This document shows, in pieces, positions 1 through 6,941 of a stretch of DNA of 14,751 bases (positions are counted from its first letter, which is position 1; each line of letters starts with the position of its first letter). A program made the position numbers and the translations under genes. The notes below the pieces were generated by a model. The model was not told the origin of the DNA. It saw only the letters and a list, made by a program, of their open reading frames with translations, and searched no databases. This DNA comes from Oscillospiraceae bacterium (GTDB lineage: Bacteria; Bacillota; Clostridia; Oscillospirales; Ruminococcaceae): positions 1 through 14,751 of the forward strand of contig CAAGDT010000120.1 of NCBI GenBank assembly GCA_900768675.1. Reading direction: 5' to 3'.

Positions 1-175
1 CCGCCTGCGTCGCTTTTGTACAATCTGACGAAAAATCTGACTGCGCAATCGCACGACAATAATTATGCGGTATTGCCTTAAAAGTAATTCTTTTCATCTC
101 CGATAATAATATCGTGCCAACTCCCGAAACCTTACAGGAAAATAAAAATTTCCGCTGATTGTGTAAGAAACCGCC
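1..175. other. Window edge and intergenic region, no confident gene
   Basis: Two short open frames run off the left edge and cannot be told apart. On +, frame 1 is open from base 1 to a TAA at 79-81 and could be the last 26 codons of an upstream gene (ending NNYAVLP). On -, an ATG at 97 opens a frame that stays open to base 1, but its GGAG touches the ATG and is too close to act as a normal ribosome binding site. Neither peptide matches a family I recognise, and open frames this short are common by chance. Bases 98-175 hold nothing I can name and no strong terminator. Confidence 0.35.
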
Positions 176-204
176 TTGCCAACCGATGTACTATATGATA
201 TGCT
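176..204 (+). promoter_or_regulatory. Predicted sigma-70 promoter of the sigma-factor operon
   Basis: A TTGCCA box (176-181) lies 17 bp from a TATGCT box (199-204), close to the housekeeping consensus at ideal spacing. Transcription would begin near base 211. That is downstream of the first in-frame ATG at 205 but upstream of the ATG at 235, so it supports the later start. A second TATGAT at 194-199 has no -35 at proper distance. Whether the operon also autoregulates from an ECF promoter cannot be judged, because no matching target sequence is known. Confidence 0.5.
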
Positions 205-225
205 ATGATTAATTCAGTGAAAAGC

Positions 226-231
226 GGTGAT
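226..231 (+). promoter_or_regulatory. Ribosome binding site deciding the sigma-factor start
   Basis: GGTGAT here matches the downstream part of the canonical AGGAGGTGAT anti-16S sequence and ends 3 nt before the ATG at 235, as expected for that part of the motif. The ATG at 205 has no comparable upstream site. Confidence 0.5.
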
Positions 232-234
232 TAT

Positions 235-777
235 ATGCTTGCGTTTACAGCCGCTCTCGAAACGGAGAGGGAAAAGTCCGAGTTTATGCGCCTGTACGAG
301 GAAAACAAGGACAAGATGTACTATATAGCCTATACGAAGCTGGGCAACCGCTTTGACGCGGAGGACGCAGTGTATGAGGCTTTTGCCCGGGCGGCGGGAA
401 ATTTCAGAAAAATTCTTGAAATCGACTGTAAGAAAAGAGGGGCGTACTTAGACGTTATAGTAAGAAACGTTGCTGTTGATATGCTCCGAAAGCGGAAAAA
501 ACAAGCCGCTCCCGCCGAGCCGGACGATAATTCTCCTTTGTGTGCAGTAAGCCTTGAGGACGAGGTTGTGGGGAAAATCGGGGAGGAAAGGCTTATGGAT
601 TTTATCTCGGCTCTGCCCGAAACCCAGCGGGAGATTTTAGAGCTTACCTCCTTCTGCGATATGGAGTACAGCGAGGCGGCGGCATTTCTCGGAATAAGCG
701 AAAATACGGCTTATCAGCGTATTTTCAGGGCGAGAAAAGCGATACTTGATTTTATCGGGAGGGAAAATAATGGATAA
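235..777 (+). CDS. RNA polymerase sigma factor, sigma-70 family, ECF-like
   Basis: A 180-residue sigma factor with the two domains of extracytoplasmic-function sigmas. Region 2 spans about residues 8-90 and contains the FDAEDAVYEAFARA segment, where DAEDAVYEAF matches the usual DAEDavQeaF helix. Region 4 spans about 120-178 with ALPETQREILEL and a helix-turn-helix around YSEAAAFLGISENTAYQRIFRA. Region 3 is absent, as in ECF factors. The protein should bind core polymerase and direct it to a small regulon, probably including its own operon. The start at 235 is preferred over the in-frame ATG at 205 because of the GGTGAT site and the promoter position. The 3' end overlaps the next gene by 8 bp (ATGGATAA), implying translational coupling to its membrane partner. 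The family call is firm; the ECF subgroup and target genes are not identifiable. Confidence 0.88.
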   Translation: MLAFTAALETEREKSEFMRLYEENKDKMYYIAYTKLGNRFDAEDAVYEAFARAAGNFRKILEIDCKKRGAYLDVIVRNVAVDMLRKRKKQAAPAEPDDNSPLCAVSLEDEVVGKIGEERLMDFISALPETQREILELTSFCDMEYSEAAAFLGISENTAYQRIFRARKAILDFIGRENNG

Positions 778-1435
778 CGAAAGCTTATTCAATCAGGTAA
801 TGCAGAAGGTCTGCAAATCGGAATTTTCTGCCTTTGAGGACGTTCCAAAGCATAGCTTTTCAAGGGACTTTGACAGGAAAATAGAAAGACTTGAAAGAGG
901 AGAGCCTGCAAGAAAAGCAATTCCATTCCGCAGGCGCAGAACCTTTATTCTTATCGCCGTTATTGCCGCAGTAATTGCGGTATGCGGCTTTGCTACCTTT
1001 AAAATACTGTTCGTTGCCGATTCAACCACCGAAGGCTGGCTTACGTTAACCTCCGTGGCAAGGAACGCCCCCGAAAAAATACAGCACTACTATCTGCCTG
1101 TACTTCCCGAGGGCTTTTATCCCGATGATAGCTGTATAAGCTCCTGCTCCGATGAGTTTTATAACGTAGGCTTTACCGACGGCTTTAATCACATCTATTT
1201 CACCCAGACCACAGCGTCCCACTACAAAGCTATCTTTGACAAGGGTGCGGTAAGCCTTGTGAACAATATCACGGAGGACACCATTGACGTGAATTTCAAG
1301 GACTGCTTTATTGTTGCCAGAATATGGTCGGACGGGGAATACATATATGAAATATGCGGCAGTCTTGAGTTCTTTGAGGGTACTGAGTTCAAGAATCTGT
1401 ATGAGGTTTATCCCGAGGTGAGCTATGAATATTAA
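770..1435 (+). CDS. Single-pass membrane protein, probable anti-sigma factor with DUF4367-like outer domain
   Basis: A 221-residue protein. About 57 charged N-terminal residues with no zinc-finger HxxxCxxC motif are followed by one membrane helix (about 58-81) after an RRRR stop, then an outer domain of about 135 residues. The outer part, with YLPVLPEGF early and WSDGEYIYEICG late, resembles DUF4367 domains, which are common behind clostridial ECF sigma genes. The cytoplasmic N-terminus would sequester the sigma factor and the outer domain would sense a signal. This role is inferred from position and topology; no anti-sigma fold is provable by eye. The start at 770 has GGGAGGG at 757-763, 6 nt upstream; an upstream in-frame TTG at 746 lacks such a site. 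The gene overlaps the sigma gene by 8 bp and the next gene by 11 bp. Confidence 0.7.
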   Translation: MDNESLFNQVMQKVCKSEFSAFEDVPKHSFSRDFDRKIERLERGEPARKAIPFRRRRTFILIAVIAAVIAVCGFATFKILFVADSTTEGWLTLTSVARNAPEKIQHYYLPVLPEGFYPDDSCISSCSDEFYNVGFTDGFNHIYFTQTTASHYKAIFDKGAVSLVNNITEDTIDVNFKDCFIVARIWSDGEYIYEICGSLEFFEGTEFKNLYEVYPEVSYEY

Positions 1436-2621
1436 TAAGAAAATTCTTGTTCTTCTTTTTTGTGCAGTAAGCCTTTGCTCCTGCAGCAATATAGGCTATA
1501 CAGAGATTTCAAAAACGGCGGAAACTACACAGGATACAGCTCCAGTAACCCCTTCTGTTTCAGCGCAGGACACACAGGGAAATCGGATATACAGCAATTA
1601 TCTTGATGAGCTTCAGCGGCAGAAATCCCTTAGCCATACAATAGATTTTAAGCCCATAAAGGACGGTTTTCCCGCAGAGTGCGGAAATCAGCCGCAGAAT
1701 CTTAAAAACGGCGTTTGTCCCGGGGTTATATGCTATGACGATAAGAGGGATATTCTGTACTTTACGGATTTAAGCGGAAGCAATACCCTATGCAAGCTTG
1801 AAAATGGCGCTGTAACCGAGCTTGTCCCCGTAACCGCTCAGTGCTTGAACCTATGGGACGGTTATCTCTATTATATCTGCAATACAGAAAAGCCCGTTGG
1901 TCTTGATTTTCCTTTGATGTGCGCTTACGGCGATATCTACCGCTATAATCTTGAAACGGGAGAAAACCAGATTTTTATCGAAACAAAGGCGACCGCCCTT
2001 GCAGTAACGGAAAAGGGCATTGAATATACTGCGGGAGAGAAATATGTTTATGAGCTTGATAACATAGAGAATACAGCCGTTGACGAGCGTATTTATCTGA
2101 CGGATTTTGAGAATAAAAGCACCTGCGAAAGCGGCATCTATCCTGTTGTTGAAAGCTGTCTTGGGCTTTATTACGGAGAGGGAAAAATTTCTCCCGAAGA
2201 GGGCGCTATTGCACTGACCTACAACAATGGAGAGAAAGCGGAGCTACTTTCAAGAGAAACTGTAAACGTATATCTGACCCTTTATAACGACCTTTTGTGC
2301 AGCCGCAATAAGCTTAGCAGTCTGTACTGCCTCAACCTAAAAACAGGCAAGGAAGAAATAAACGAGGGCTTTTCAATCATACAGGACTATGTGTGGATTG
2401 AGGACACTCTTTACTTAAGCGACGGTTCTTCACTGTACAAATGCAAAAATGGCGAAAAGCAGCGGTTCTATATTGAACAGCAGAACCCCGCACACCCCGT
2501 AGATTTCAGCGTTTTGCAGACCGACGGAGAAAGGCTTTATGTTGTTACAAGCTCAGGAAAACTGTACTTATTAACCCTGAACGAAACCGAAACGGTGTAT
2601 GAACTGAAAAATCTTTACTGA
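1425..2621 (+). CDS. Predicted secreted lipoprotein with beta-propeller-like repeats (DUF5050-like)
   Basis: A 398-residue protein with a lipoprotein signal: KK, a hydrophobic stretch, then LCSC, placing the lipidated cysteine at about residue 20. A Thr/Ser/Gln-rich linker (about 25-50) leads to a domain rich in short beta-strand units of the type DILYFTDLSG, NLWDGYLYYIC, GDIYRYNLETGE and SSLYCLNLKTGKE. These resemble the blades of DUF5050-type propellers in clostridial lipoproteins. No catalytic motif is visible. It should sit on the outer face of the membrane, where propellers usually bind ligands or proteins. GAGGTG at 1415-1420 lies 4 nt before the ATG. The 11-bp overlap with the preceding gene and the 3-bp TGA at 2619-2621 abutting the next frame place it in the sigma operon. 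The exact partner and ligand are unknown. Confidence 0.65.
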   Translation: MNINKKILVLLFCAVSLCSCSNIGYTEISKTAETTQDTAPVTPSVSAQDTQGNRIYSNYLDELQRQKSLSHTIDFKPIKDGFPAECGNQPQNLKNGVCPGVICYDDKRDILYFTDLSGSNTLCKLENGAVTELVPVTAQCLNLWDGYLYYICNTEKPVGLDFPLMCAYGDIYRYNLETGENQIFIETKATALAVTEKGIEYTAGEKYVYELDNIENTAVDERIYLTDFENKSTCESGIYPVVESCLGLYYGEGKISPEEGAIALTYNNGEKAELLSRETVNVYLTLYNDLLCSRNKLSSLYCLNLKTGKEEINEGFSIIQDYVWIEDTLYLSDGSSLYKCKNGEKQRFYIEQQNPAHPVDFSVLQTDGERLYVVTSSGKLYLLTLNETETVYELKNLY

Positions 2622-2638
2622 TGAGAGTAGGAATTATT

Positions 2639-4636
2639 ATGAGGAAAACTATTGCCCTTTTGCTTGCAGTAATACTGCTTGCAGGCTGTTCCGATAACAT
2701 CGCCGCAGGGCCTCGGCTGCCCGATACATACGGAGATTTTTACGTTTATGAAGCCGACGGTATTCCGGGGCGCTTCAACGTTGACTCTGATGGTACAATG
2801 TACCTTTACACCTATACCCTTGCTGATAACGGACAGGTTGAGAAATACACTCTTTGCAGCTACGATATGCGCGGAAGCTATGCTGAAATATGCAGCCCCG
2901 ATAAGGCGCCTGCGGCTTTCGACTGCCGTGACGGAATAATCTACGGCGCATATACTCAGAGCGCCGCAGACCATAGTCTGTACTCTTTTGATACCAAAAC
3001 AGGAAGCACAGAGGAAATCTGCACCCTTGCATGCTTCTGCCAGGTAAACAGCGTTGAAATATGCGGAGATTACGCCTATGTTCTCGGAATAAGCACAGAC
3101 AGAATGGGGATTGAGGGGGAATACATTTCGGACTTCGGCACTTACAGCTATAACGGCGAAAAGCTGATAAGGGTAAGCTTTTCAACGGGAGAAATAACCG
3201 AAAGCCTGGTGCCTTACCCAATCGCCATATCCGCTTACGGAAATGACTGCATAGTATATGCCGCGGATAAGGAGGGATATTACTTTACGGACTTCGATAA
3301 CAACAAAAAAAGCCGCCATAATATTGAGCAGCTCCAAGGCTTTGGAATGTACGAGCCGGACCGTTTTGTATTTGCCTCCGGAAGCGGCATAAATATAGGC
3401 GTTCTCTGTGCAGGAGCAATAAATCCCGATGAGGGCGTTTCACAGCTTGACAACAGCTATTTCCCTACGGGAGAGCTATACACAGTCGGCGGCTACACCT
3501 TTTTCAAAACGGCGGCAACAGATACCGAAAAGGCGAAAATCTGCCGCATTAAAAACTCGGAGTACATAAAGAAAAACAACAAAATAAGGCTTATATCCTG
3601 CGAGAACAGCTTTGACGCACCCTTTGGCTGCGGCTATACGATTGATTATGAAAACCTTTCCGCCGATAGCTTTTCTCTTGCAGTTCTCTCAAACGACAAA
3701 AGCCATGATATGTGCATTGTAAATTCCTACGACGGCTATTCCTCGAATATCCGTGATAAGGGTAGCTTTTATCCCCTGAACGATGTCCCTGCCGTAAAGG
3801 AATATCTGGAGGGCTGCTTCCCCTACATAAAAGCCGCCGCTACGGACAAGAACGGGGATATATGGATGCTGCCCCTGTCGGTAAATATTCCTGTTATTGT
3901 ATATAATCTCGAAACCTGCAAGGCGGCGGGAATTGACTTTGAAGAAAATATGTCGGTTGAGGATTTTGTGGCAGTATGCGAAAAAGCATACGCTTCGGAA
4001 TATAAAAACGGCTTTGATGTTCACCCCTATGTGTTCACACAAAATCTGCTGATTGGCTATATGGCAAACCACCAAAGCTTTGACACGCAGTCATTCAGAG
4101 AGTTTGCACGGCTTGCAAAAAATAAAATCAATATATCGGATACCACCGCTTATCCCCCTTATTTTCCCCTTGCAAATCCGGCGCAGAACCGTCTTTTTGA
4201 GCAGGACGGCGAGAAGCAGTTTTTGTTTTCCTATTACAGGAATTCTGCCGGGGCAGTATGGATGTCGGGCTTTGAAAGCTTTCGCTTTGCGGCGGTTCCC
4301 GCTATTGCCCCAAAAGAAAAAACGGCGGCGACCTGCGCCTTTATAACCGTAAACCCATCTTCGGATAACCTTGAAGCGACTCTCGACTATATTTCCTCCC
4401 TTGCCCGGTATCTGAGCAGCAGAGAAAATTCCTTTATGCTTTCCGATAAGGATAGCTACACAATGAACGAGGGGGTTGAGAGCCTTTATAAGCTGTACGA
4501 AAAGGCGGAAACAGGCTTTAACGTAAGCGAGGAAATCAGCTTTGAGCCGTATATTAAGTATCAGGCGGGAGAAATGAGCCTTGAGGAAATGACGGCGGAA
4601 GCTGACCGTAAGCTTTCGGCTTATTTGAATGAGTGA
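2639..4636 (+). CDS. Large lipoprotein: propeller-like N half with solute-binding-protein-like C half
   Basis: A 665-residue lipoprotein with a canonical lipobox (LLAGC, Cys17). Residues about 25-310 repeat strand units like those of the preceding protein (GIIYGAYTQSAADHSLYSFD; YAYVLGIS; GYYFTDFDNN). From about residue 320 the sequence changes to a fold like extracellular solute-binding proteins of family 1: a GDIWMLPLSVNIPVIVYN motif near 406-423, then CKAAGID, corresponding to the usual 'G-x-xY-GLP-x-S-x-x-x-P-x-x-x-YN...AGI' region of sugar-type binding proteins. No permease or ATPase gene follows, so it may be a sensor rather than a transporter subunit. The start at 2639 is chosen over the in-frame ATG at 2621 because AGTAGGA precedes it and it gives a normal signal peptide; the 2621 start overlaps the previous stop. 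Last gene of the + operon. The fusion reading is by motif and needs a structure prediction. Confidence 0.65.
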   Translation: MRKTIALLLAVILLAGCSDNIAAGPRLPDTYGDFYVYEADGIPGRFNVDSDGTMYLYTYTLADNGQVEKYTLCSYDMRGSYAEICSPDKAPAAFDCRDGIIYGAYTQSAADHSLYSFDTKTGSTEEICTLACFCQVNSVEICGDYAYVLGISTDRMGIEGEYISDFGTYSYNGEKLIRVSFSTGEITESLVPYPIAISAYGNDCIVYAADKEGYYFTDFDNNKKSRHNIEQLQGFGMYEPDRFVFASGSGINIGVLCAGAINPDEGVSQLDNSYFPTGELYTVGGYTFFKTAATDTEKAKICRIKNSEYIKKNNKIRLISCENSFDAPFGCGYTIDYENLSADSFSLAVLSNDKSHDMCIVNSYDGYSSNIRDKGSFYPLNDVPAVKEYLEGCFPYIKAAATDKNGDIWMLPLSVNIPVIVYNLETCKAAGIDFEENMSVEDFVAVCEKAYASEYKNGFDVHPYVFTQNLLIGYMANHQSFDTQSFREFARLAKNKINISDTTAYPPYFPLANPAQNRLFEQDGEKQFLFSYYRNSAGAVWMSGFESFRFAAVPAIAPKEKTAATCAFITVNPSSDNLEATLDYISSLARYLSSRENSFMLSDKDSYTMNEGVESLYKLYEKAETGFNVSEEISFEPYIKYQAGEMSLEEMTAEADRKLSAYLNE

Positions 4637-4671
4637 TTTTTAGTCTTGAAAATGTATAAAAAGCTACGACT

Positions 4672-4716
4672 GCCGCCTGAAGGCGGCTCTCCTTATAGAC
4701 ATTATCTATAAGGAGA
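4672..4716. other. Two abutting perfect stem-loops in the convergent intergenic region
   Basis: The first is GCCGCC-TGAA-GGCGGC (4672-4687): a 6-bp all-GC stem with a tetraloop. It is followed without a gap by a perfect 12-bp stem (4688-4699 with 4705-4716) and a 5-nt loop CATTA. On + the right arm contains AAGGAGA, a near-ideal Shine-Dalgarno sequence that the stem would hide. Neither hairpin is followed by a clear U-run on +, so they are not textbook terminators. They could end the sigma operon by another route, protect its 3' end, or belong to a small structured RNA. Confidence 0.6.
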
Positions 4717-4732
4717 ATAGAAATTTGTATCG

Positions 4733-4785
4733 AAACGCAAAGCTGCGGTCGTGTGTAGAGTGCAAGCGAAGGCTTTGATTCGTTT
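4733..4785. other. Imperfect hairpin downstream of the twin stem-loops
   Basis: AAACG (4733-4737) pairs with CGTTT (4781-4785), and CAAAGC (4738-4743) with GCTTTG (4772-4777), leaving a 3-nt bulge ATT and a 28-nt interior. The arms are 11 bp in total. Together with the two hairpins before it and the palindrome after it, it makes the stretch 4672-4836 almost continuously self-complementary. A structured RNA or decayed repeat is possible; its function is unknown. Confidence 0.4.
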
Positions 4786-4789
4786 AACA

Positions 4790-4836
4790 GCAAAACAAAA
4801 TCCCGCTATTTCGGTTTAAACCGAAATAGCGGGATT
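4790..4836 (-). terminator. Rho-independent terminator of the ftsX-lysS operon (38-bp palindrome)
   Basis: Bases 4799-4836 are a perfect 38-bp palindrome centred on GTTTAAAC, giving a stem of about 17 bp containing CCCGC/GCGGG. Read on -, the stem is followed by TTGTTTTGC, a U-rich tail, and it lies about 57 nt past the lysS stop. On + the downstream bases are TAAATCC, a poor U-tract, so it works mainly for the - operon. It may still slow polymerase coming from the sigma operon. Confidence 0.8.
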
Positions 4837-4893
4837 AAATCCATTGTATGTGCTGTATCTGCCTTACTGTCGTAAATCAGCCTTTTCTGCCGC

Positions 4894-6405
4894 TTACTTC
4901 TTTTCGGGCTTCATTGTGGGGAACAGCAGCACATCTCTTATAGAAGCGCTGTCGGTAAGGAGCATAACAAATCTGTCAAGTCCCATACCAAGTCCGCCTG
5001 TGGGGGGCAGACCGTATTCAAGAGCGGTGATGAAGTCCTCGTCGATTTCTGCGTTAGCGCCCTGCTTTCTCTTCTCCTCAACCTGCTTTGCGAAGCGCTC
5101 ACGCTGGTCAATCGGGTCGTTAAGCTCGGAGAATGCGTTGCCGAACTCACAGCCGTTTATAAAGTACTCAAAACGCTCGGTAAATGCAGGGTCGGAGGGC
5201 TTTCTCTTTGCAAGAGGCGAGTTCTCAACGGGATAGTCGTAAACGATAGTGGGCTGAATAAGGTTGTCCTCAACAAATGCCTCAAAGAAGGCGATAAGAA
5301 CGTCTCCCTTTGTGGCGTTTGCCTTTTCAAGCTCTACGTTCTTAGCCTTTGCAACAGCTCTTGCTTCCTCATCGGTTGCCCATTCGTTAAAGTCAACGCC
5401 CGCATACTTCTTGACTGCCTCAATCATTGTAAGCCGCTCCCAGGGCTTGCCGACTGCAATTTCCTTACCCTGATAGGTGACTGTATCCGTGCCGCAGATT
5501 TTCAGCGTAACGGTGCGGTACATATTCTCAATAAGGTCCATCATTCCGAAGTAGTCGGTGTACGCCTGATACATTTCAATAGAGGTAAATTCCGGGTTGT
5601 GGGTTGCGTCCATACCCTCGTTACGGAAAATTCTTCCTACCTCGTAAACCCTGTCAAAGCCGCCTACGATAAGGCGCTTTAAGTAAAGCTCGGTTTCGAT
5701 ACGCAGATACATATCAATGTCAAGCGCATTGTGGTGTGTTACAAAGGGTCTTGCCGCAGCGCCGATTTCAAGGGTGTGCAGTACGGGTGTGTCAACCTCT
5801 AAGTAGCCCAGTCCGTCGAGATAGCTTCTTATCTCACGGAGGATAAGCGAGCGGGCAACGAAGGTGTCCTTTACCTCGGGGTTTGCGATAAGGTCGAGAT
5901 AACGCTTTCTGTAACGCTCCTCCTTGTCCTTTAAGCCGTGCCACTTTTCGGGCAGGGGCAGTAAGGACTTGGAAAGAAGCTTTACGCTTTTTGCGTGCAC
6001 GGAGATTTCTCCCCGCCTTGTTCTGAAAACGAAGCCCTCAACGCCGATAATATCCCCTAAGTCCCAGGTCTTGAACTCCTTGAAGGCTTCCTCGCCGATT
6101 TCGTCGATTTTGATATATACCTGCATTCTGTCGCTGCCGTCACGGATGTCGATAAAGTTCGCCTTACCCATATCACGCCAGCTTGTAATTCTTCCTGCAA
6201 GGCTTACATTCTGATTTTCAAGGGTATCAAAATTATCCCTTATGGACTTTGCGTTGTTTGTTACATCAAACTTTGTTGTCTCATAAGGATTCTTTCCCTC
6301 AGCCTTAAGCTGAGCTAACTTTTCAAGCCTTATTCTGTGCTGCTCGGAAAGCTTCTCCTGAAGCTCCTCCTCGCTTAATTCTTCCTGTATGATTTCATCT
6401 GCCAT
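4894..6405 (-). CDS. lysS: Lysyl-tRNA synthetase, class II
   Basis: A 503-residue enzyme that charges tRNA-Lys with lysine using ATP in the cytoplasm. An N-terminal helix (about 1-35) precedes the OB-fold anticodon-binding domain (about 67-145, RITSWRDMGKANFIDIRDGS). The class II catalytic core follows: motif 1 around 195-208, motif 2 at 257-277 (GRIFRNEGMDATHNPEFTSIE, with the R-x-E signature), and motif 3 near 471-486 (GLGMGLDRFVMLL). The length is normal for bacterial LysS. A small deviation is LEIGAAARPF at 212-221, where IxGGAAARPF is usual. Last gene of the operon, 14 nt after greA, with AAAGGA as ribosome binding site. The greA-lysS order is common in Bacillota. Confidence 0.97.
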   Translation of the reverse strand: MADEIIQEELSEEELQEKLSEQHRIRLEKLAQLKAEGKNPYETTKFDVTNNAKSIRDNFDTLENQNVSLAGRITSWRDMGKANFIDIRDGSDRMQVYIKIDEIGEEAFKEFKTWDLGDIIGVEGFVFRTRRGEISVHAKSVKLLSKSLLPLPEKWHGLKDKEERYRKRYLDLIANPEVKDTFVARSLILREIRSYLDGLGYLEVDTPVLHTLEIGAAARPFVTHHNALDIDMYLRIETELYLKRLIVGGFDRVYEVGRIFRNEGMDATHNPEFTSIEMYQAYTDYFGMMDLIENMYRTVTLKICGTDTVTYQGKEIAVGKPWERLTMIEAVKKYAGVDFNEWATDEEARAVAKAKNVELEKANATKGDVLIAFFEAFVEDNLIQPTIVYDYPVENSPLAKRKPSDPAFTERFEYFINGCEFGNAFSELNDPIDQRERFAKQVEEKRKQGANAEIDEDFITALEYGLPPTGGLGMGLDRFVMLLTDSASIRDVLLFPTMKPEKK

Positions 6406-6419
6406 TTTTGTCTTTTCCT

Positions 6420-6896
6420 TTACTTACCAATGTCTATAATCTCAAACTTGAGTGTTCCGGCGGGAGCCTCAACGTCGATTGTTTCGCCCTTCTTATGACC
6501 TAAAAGAGCCTTTCCGAGAGGGGATTCGTCGGAAATCTTGCCCGCCTTCATATTAACCTCCTTGGTGCCTACAATATGAAGCACAAGGATTTCGTTTTCG
6601 CCGATGTCCTTAACGGTTACACGGTTACCCAGCTGAACCTGCTCGGTGGAGAGGTTGTCTGCGTCGATGATTGTAACGTTCATAAGAACTGCTTCTATTT
6701 CAGCAATTCTTGCTTCGATAATACCCTGCTCATTCTTCGCTTCGTCGTATTCGGAGTTTTCCGATAAGTCGCCGAAGGAGAGCGCAACCTTGATTTTCTC
6801 CGCTATATCTTTTCTCTTGACGGTTTTGAGCTCTTCAAGCTCGTCCTCCAGGGCTTTAAGACCTTCCTGTGTTAATACTGTCTGCTTGTTAGCCAT
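6420..6896 (-). CDS. greA: Transcription elongation factor GreA
   Basis: A 158-residue GreA of normal length. The N-terminal antiparallel coiled coil (about 1-75) carries the acidic tip FGDLSENSEYDEAK (41-54), which reaches through the polymerase secondary channel and stimulates cleavage of backtracked RNA. A C-terminal FKBP-like domain (about 80-158) includes GNRVTVKD and SPLGKALLGHKKGE. The start is preceded by AAAGGAAAGG on -. It lies 45 nt after the S41 gene and 14 nt before lysS, too close for obvious own promoters, so it is probably cotranscribed. Confidence 0.96.
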   Translation of the reverse strand: MANKQTVLTQEGLKALEDELEELKTVKRKDIAEKIKVALSFGDLSENSEYDEAKNEQGIIEARIAEIEAVLMNVTIIDADNLSTEQVQLGNRVTVKDIGENEILVLHIVGTKEVNMKAGKISDESPLGKALLGHKKGETIDVEAPAGTLKFEIIDIGK

Positions 6897-6941
6897 AATA
6901 TGACCTTTCCTTTCGTGCTTTATTGTATGCCTTTAGGGGCA

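Noticed and set aside
541..1474. Direct repeat TGTGCAGTAAGCCTT (near 541 and 1461)
   Set aside because: Both copies are within coding sequence in different frames and roles; a shared 15-mer with no flanking similarity is likely chance.
2615..4075. Several - strand open frames opposite the large lipoprotein gene
   Set aside because: They shadow a long + frame with a clear signal peptide and lipobox; translations show no domain and no start signals.
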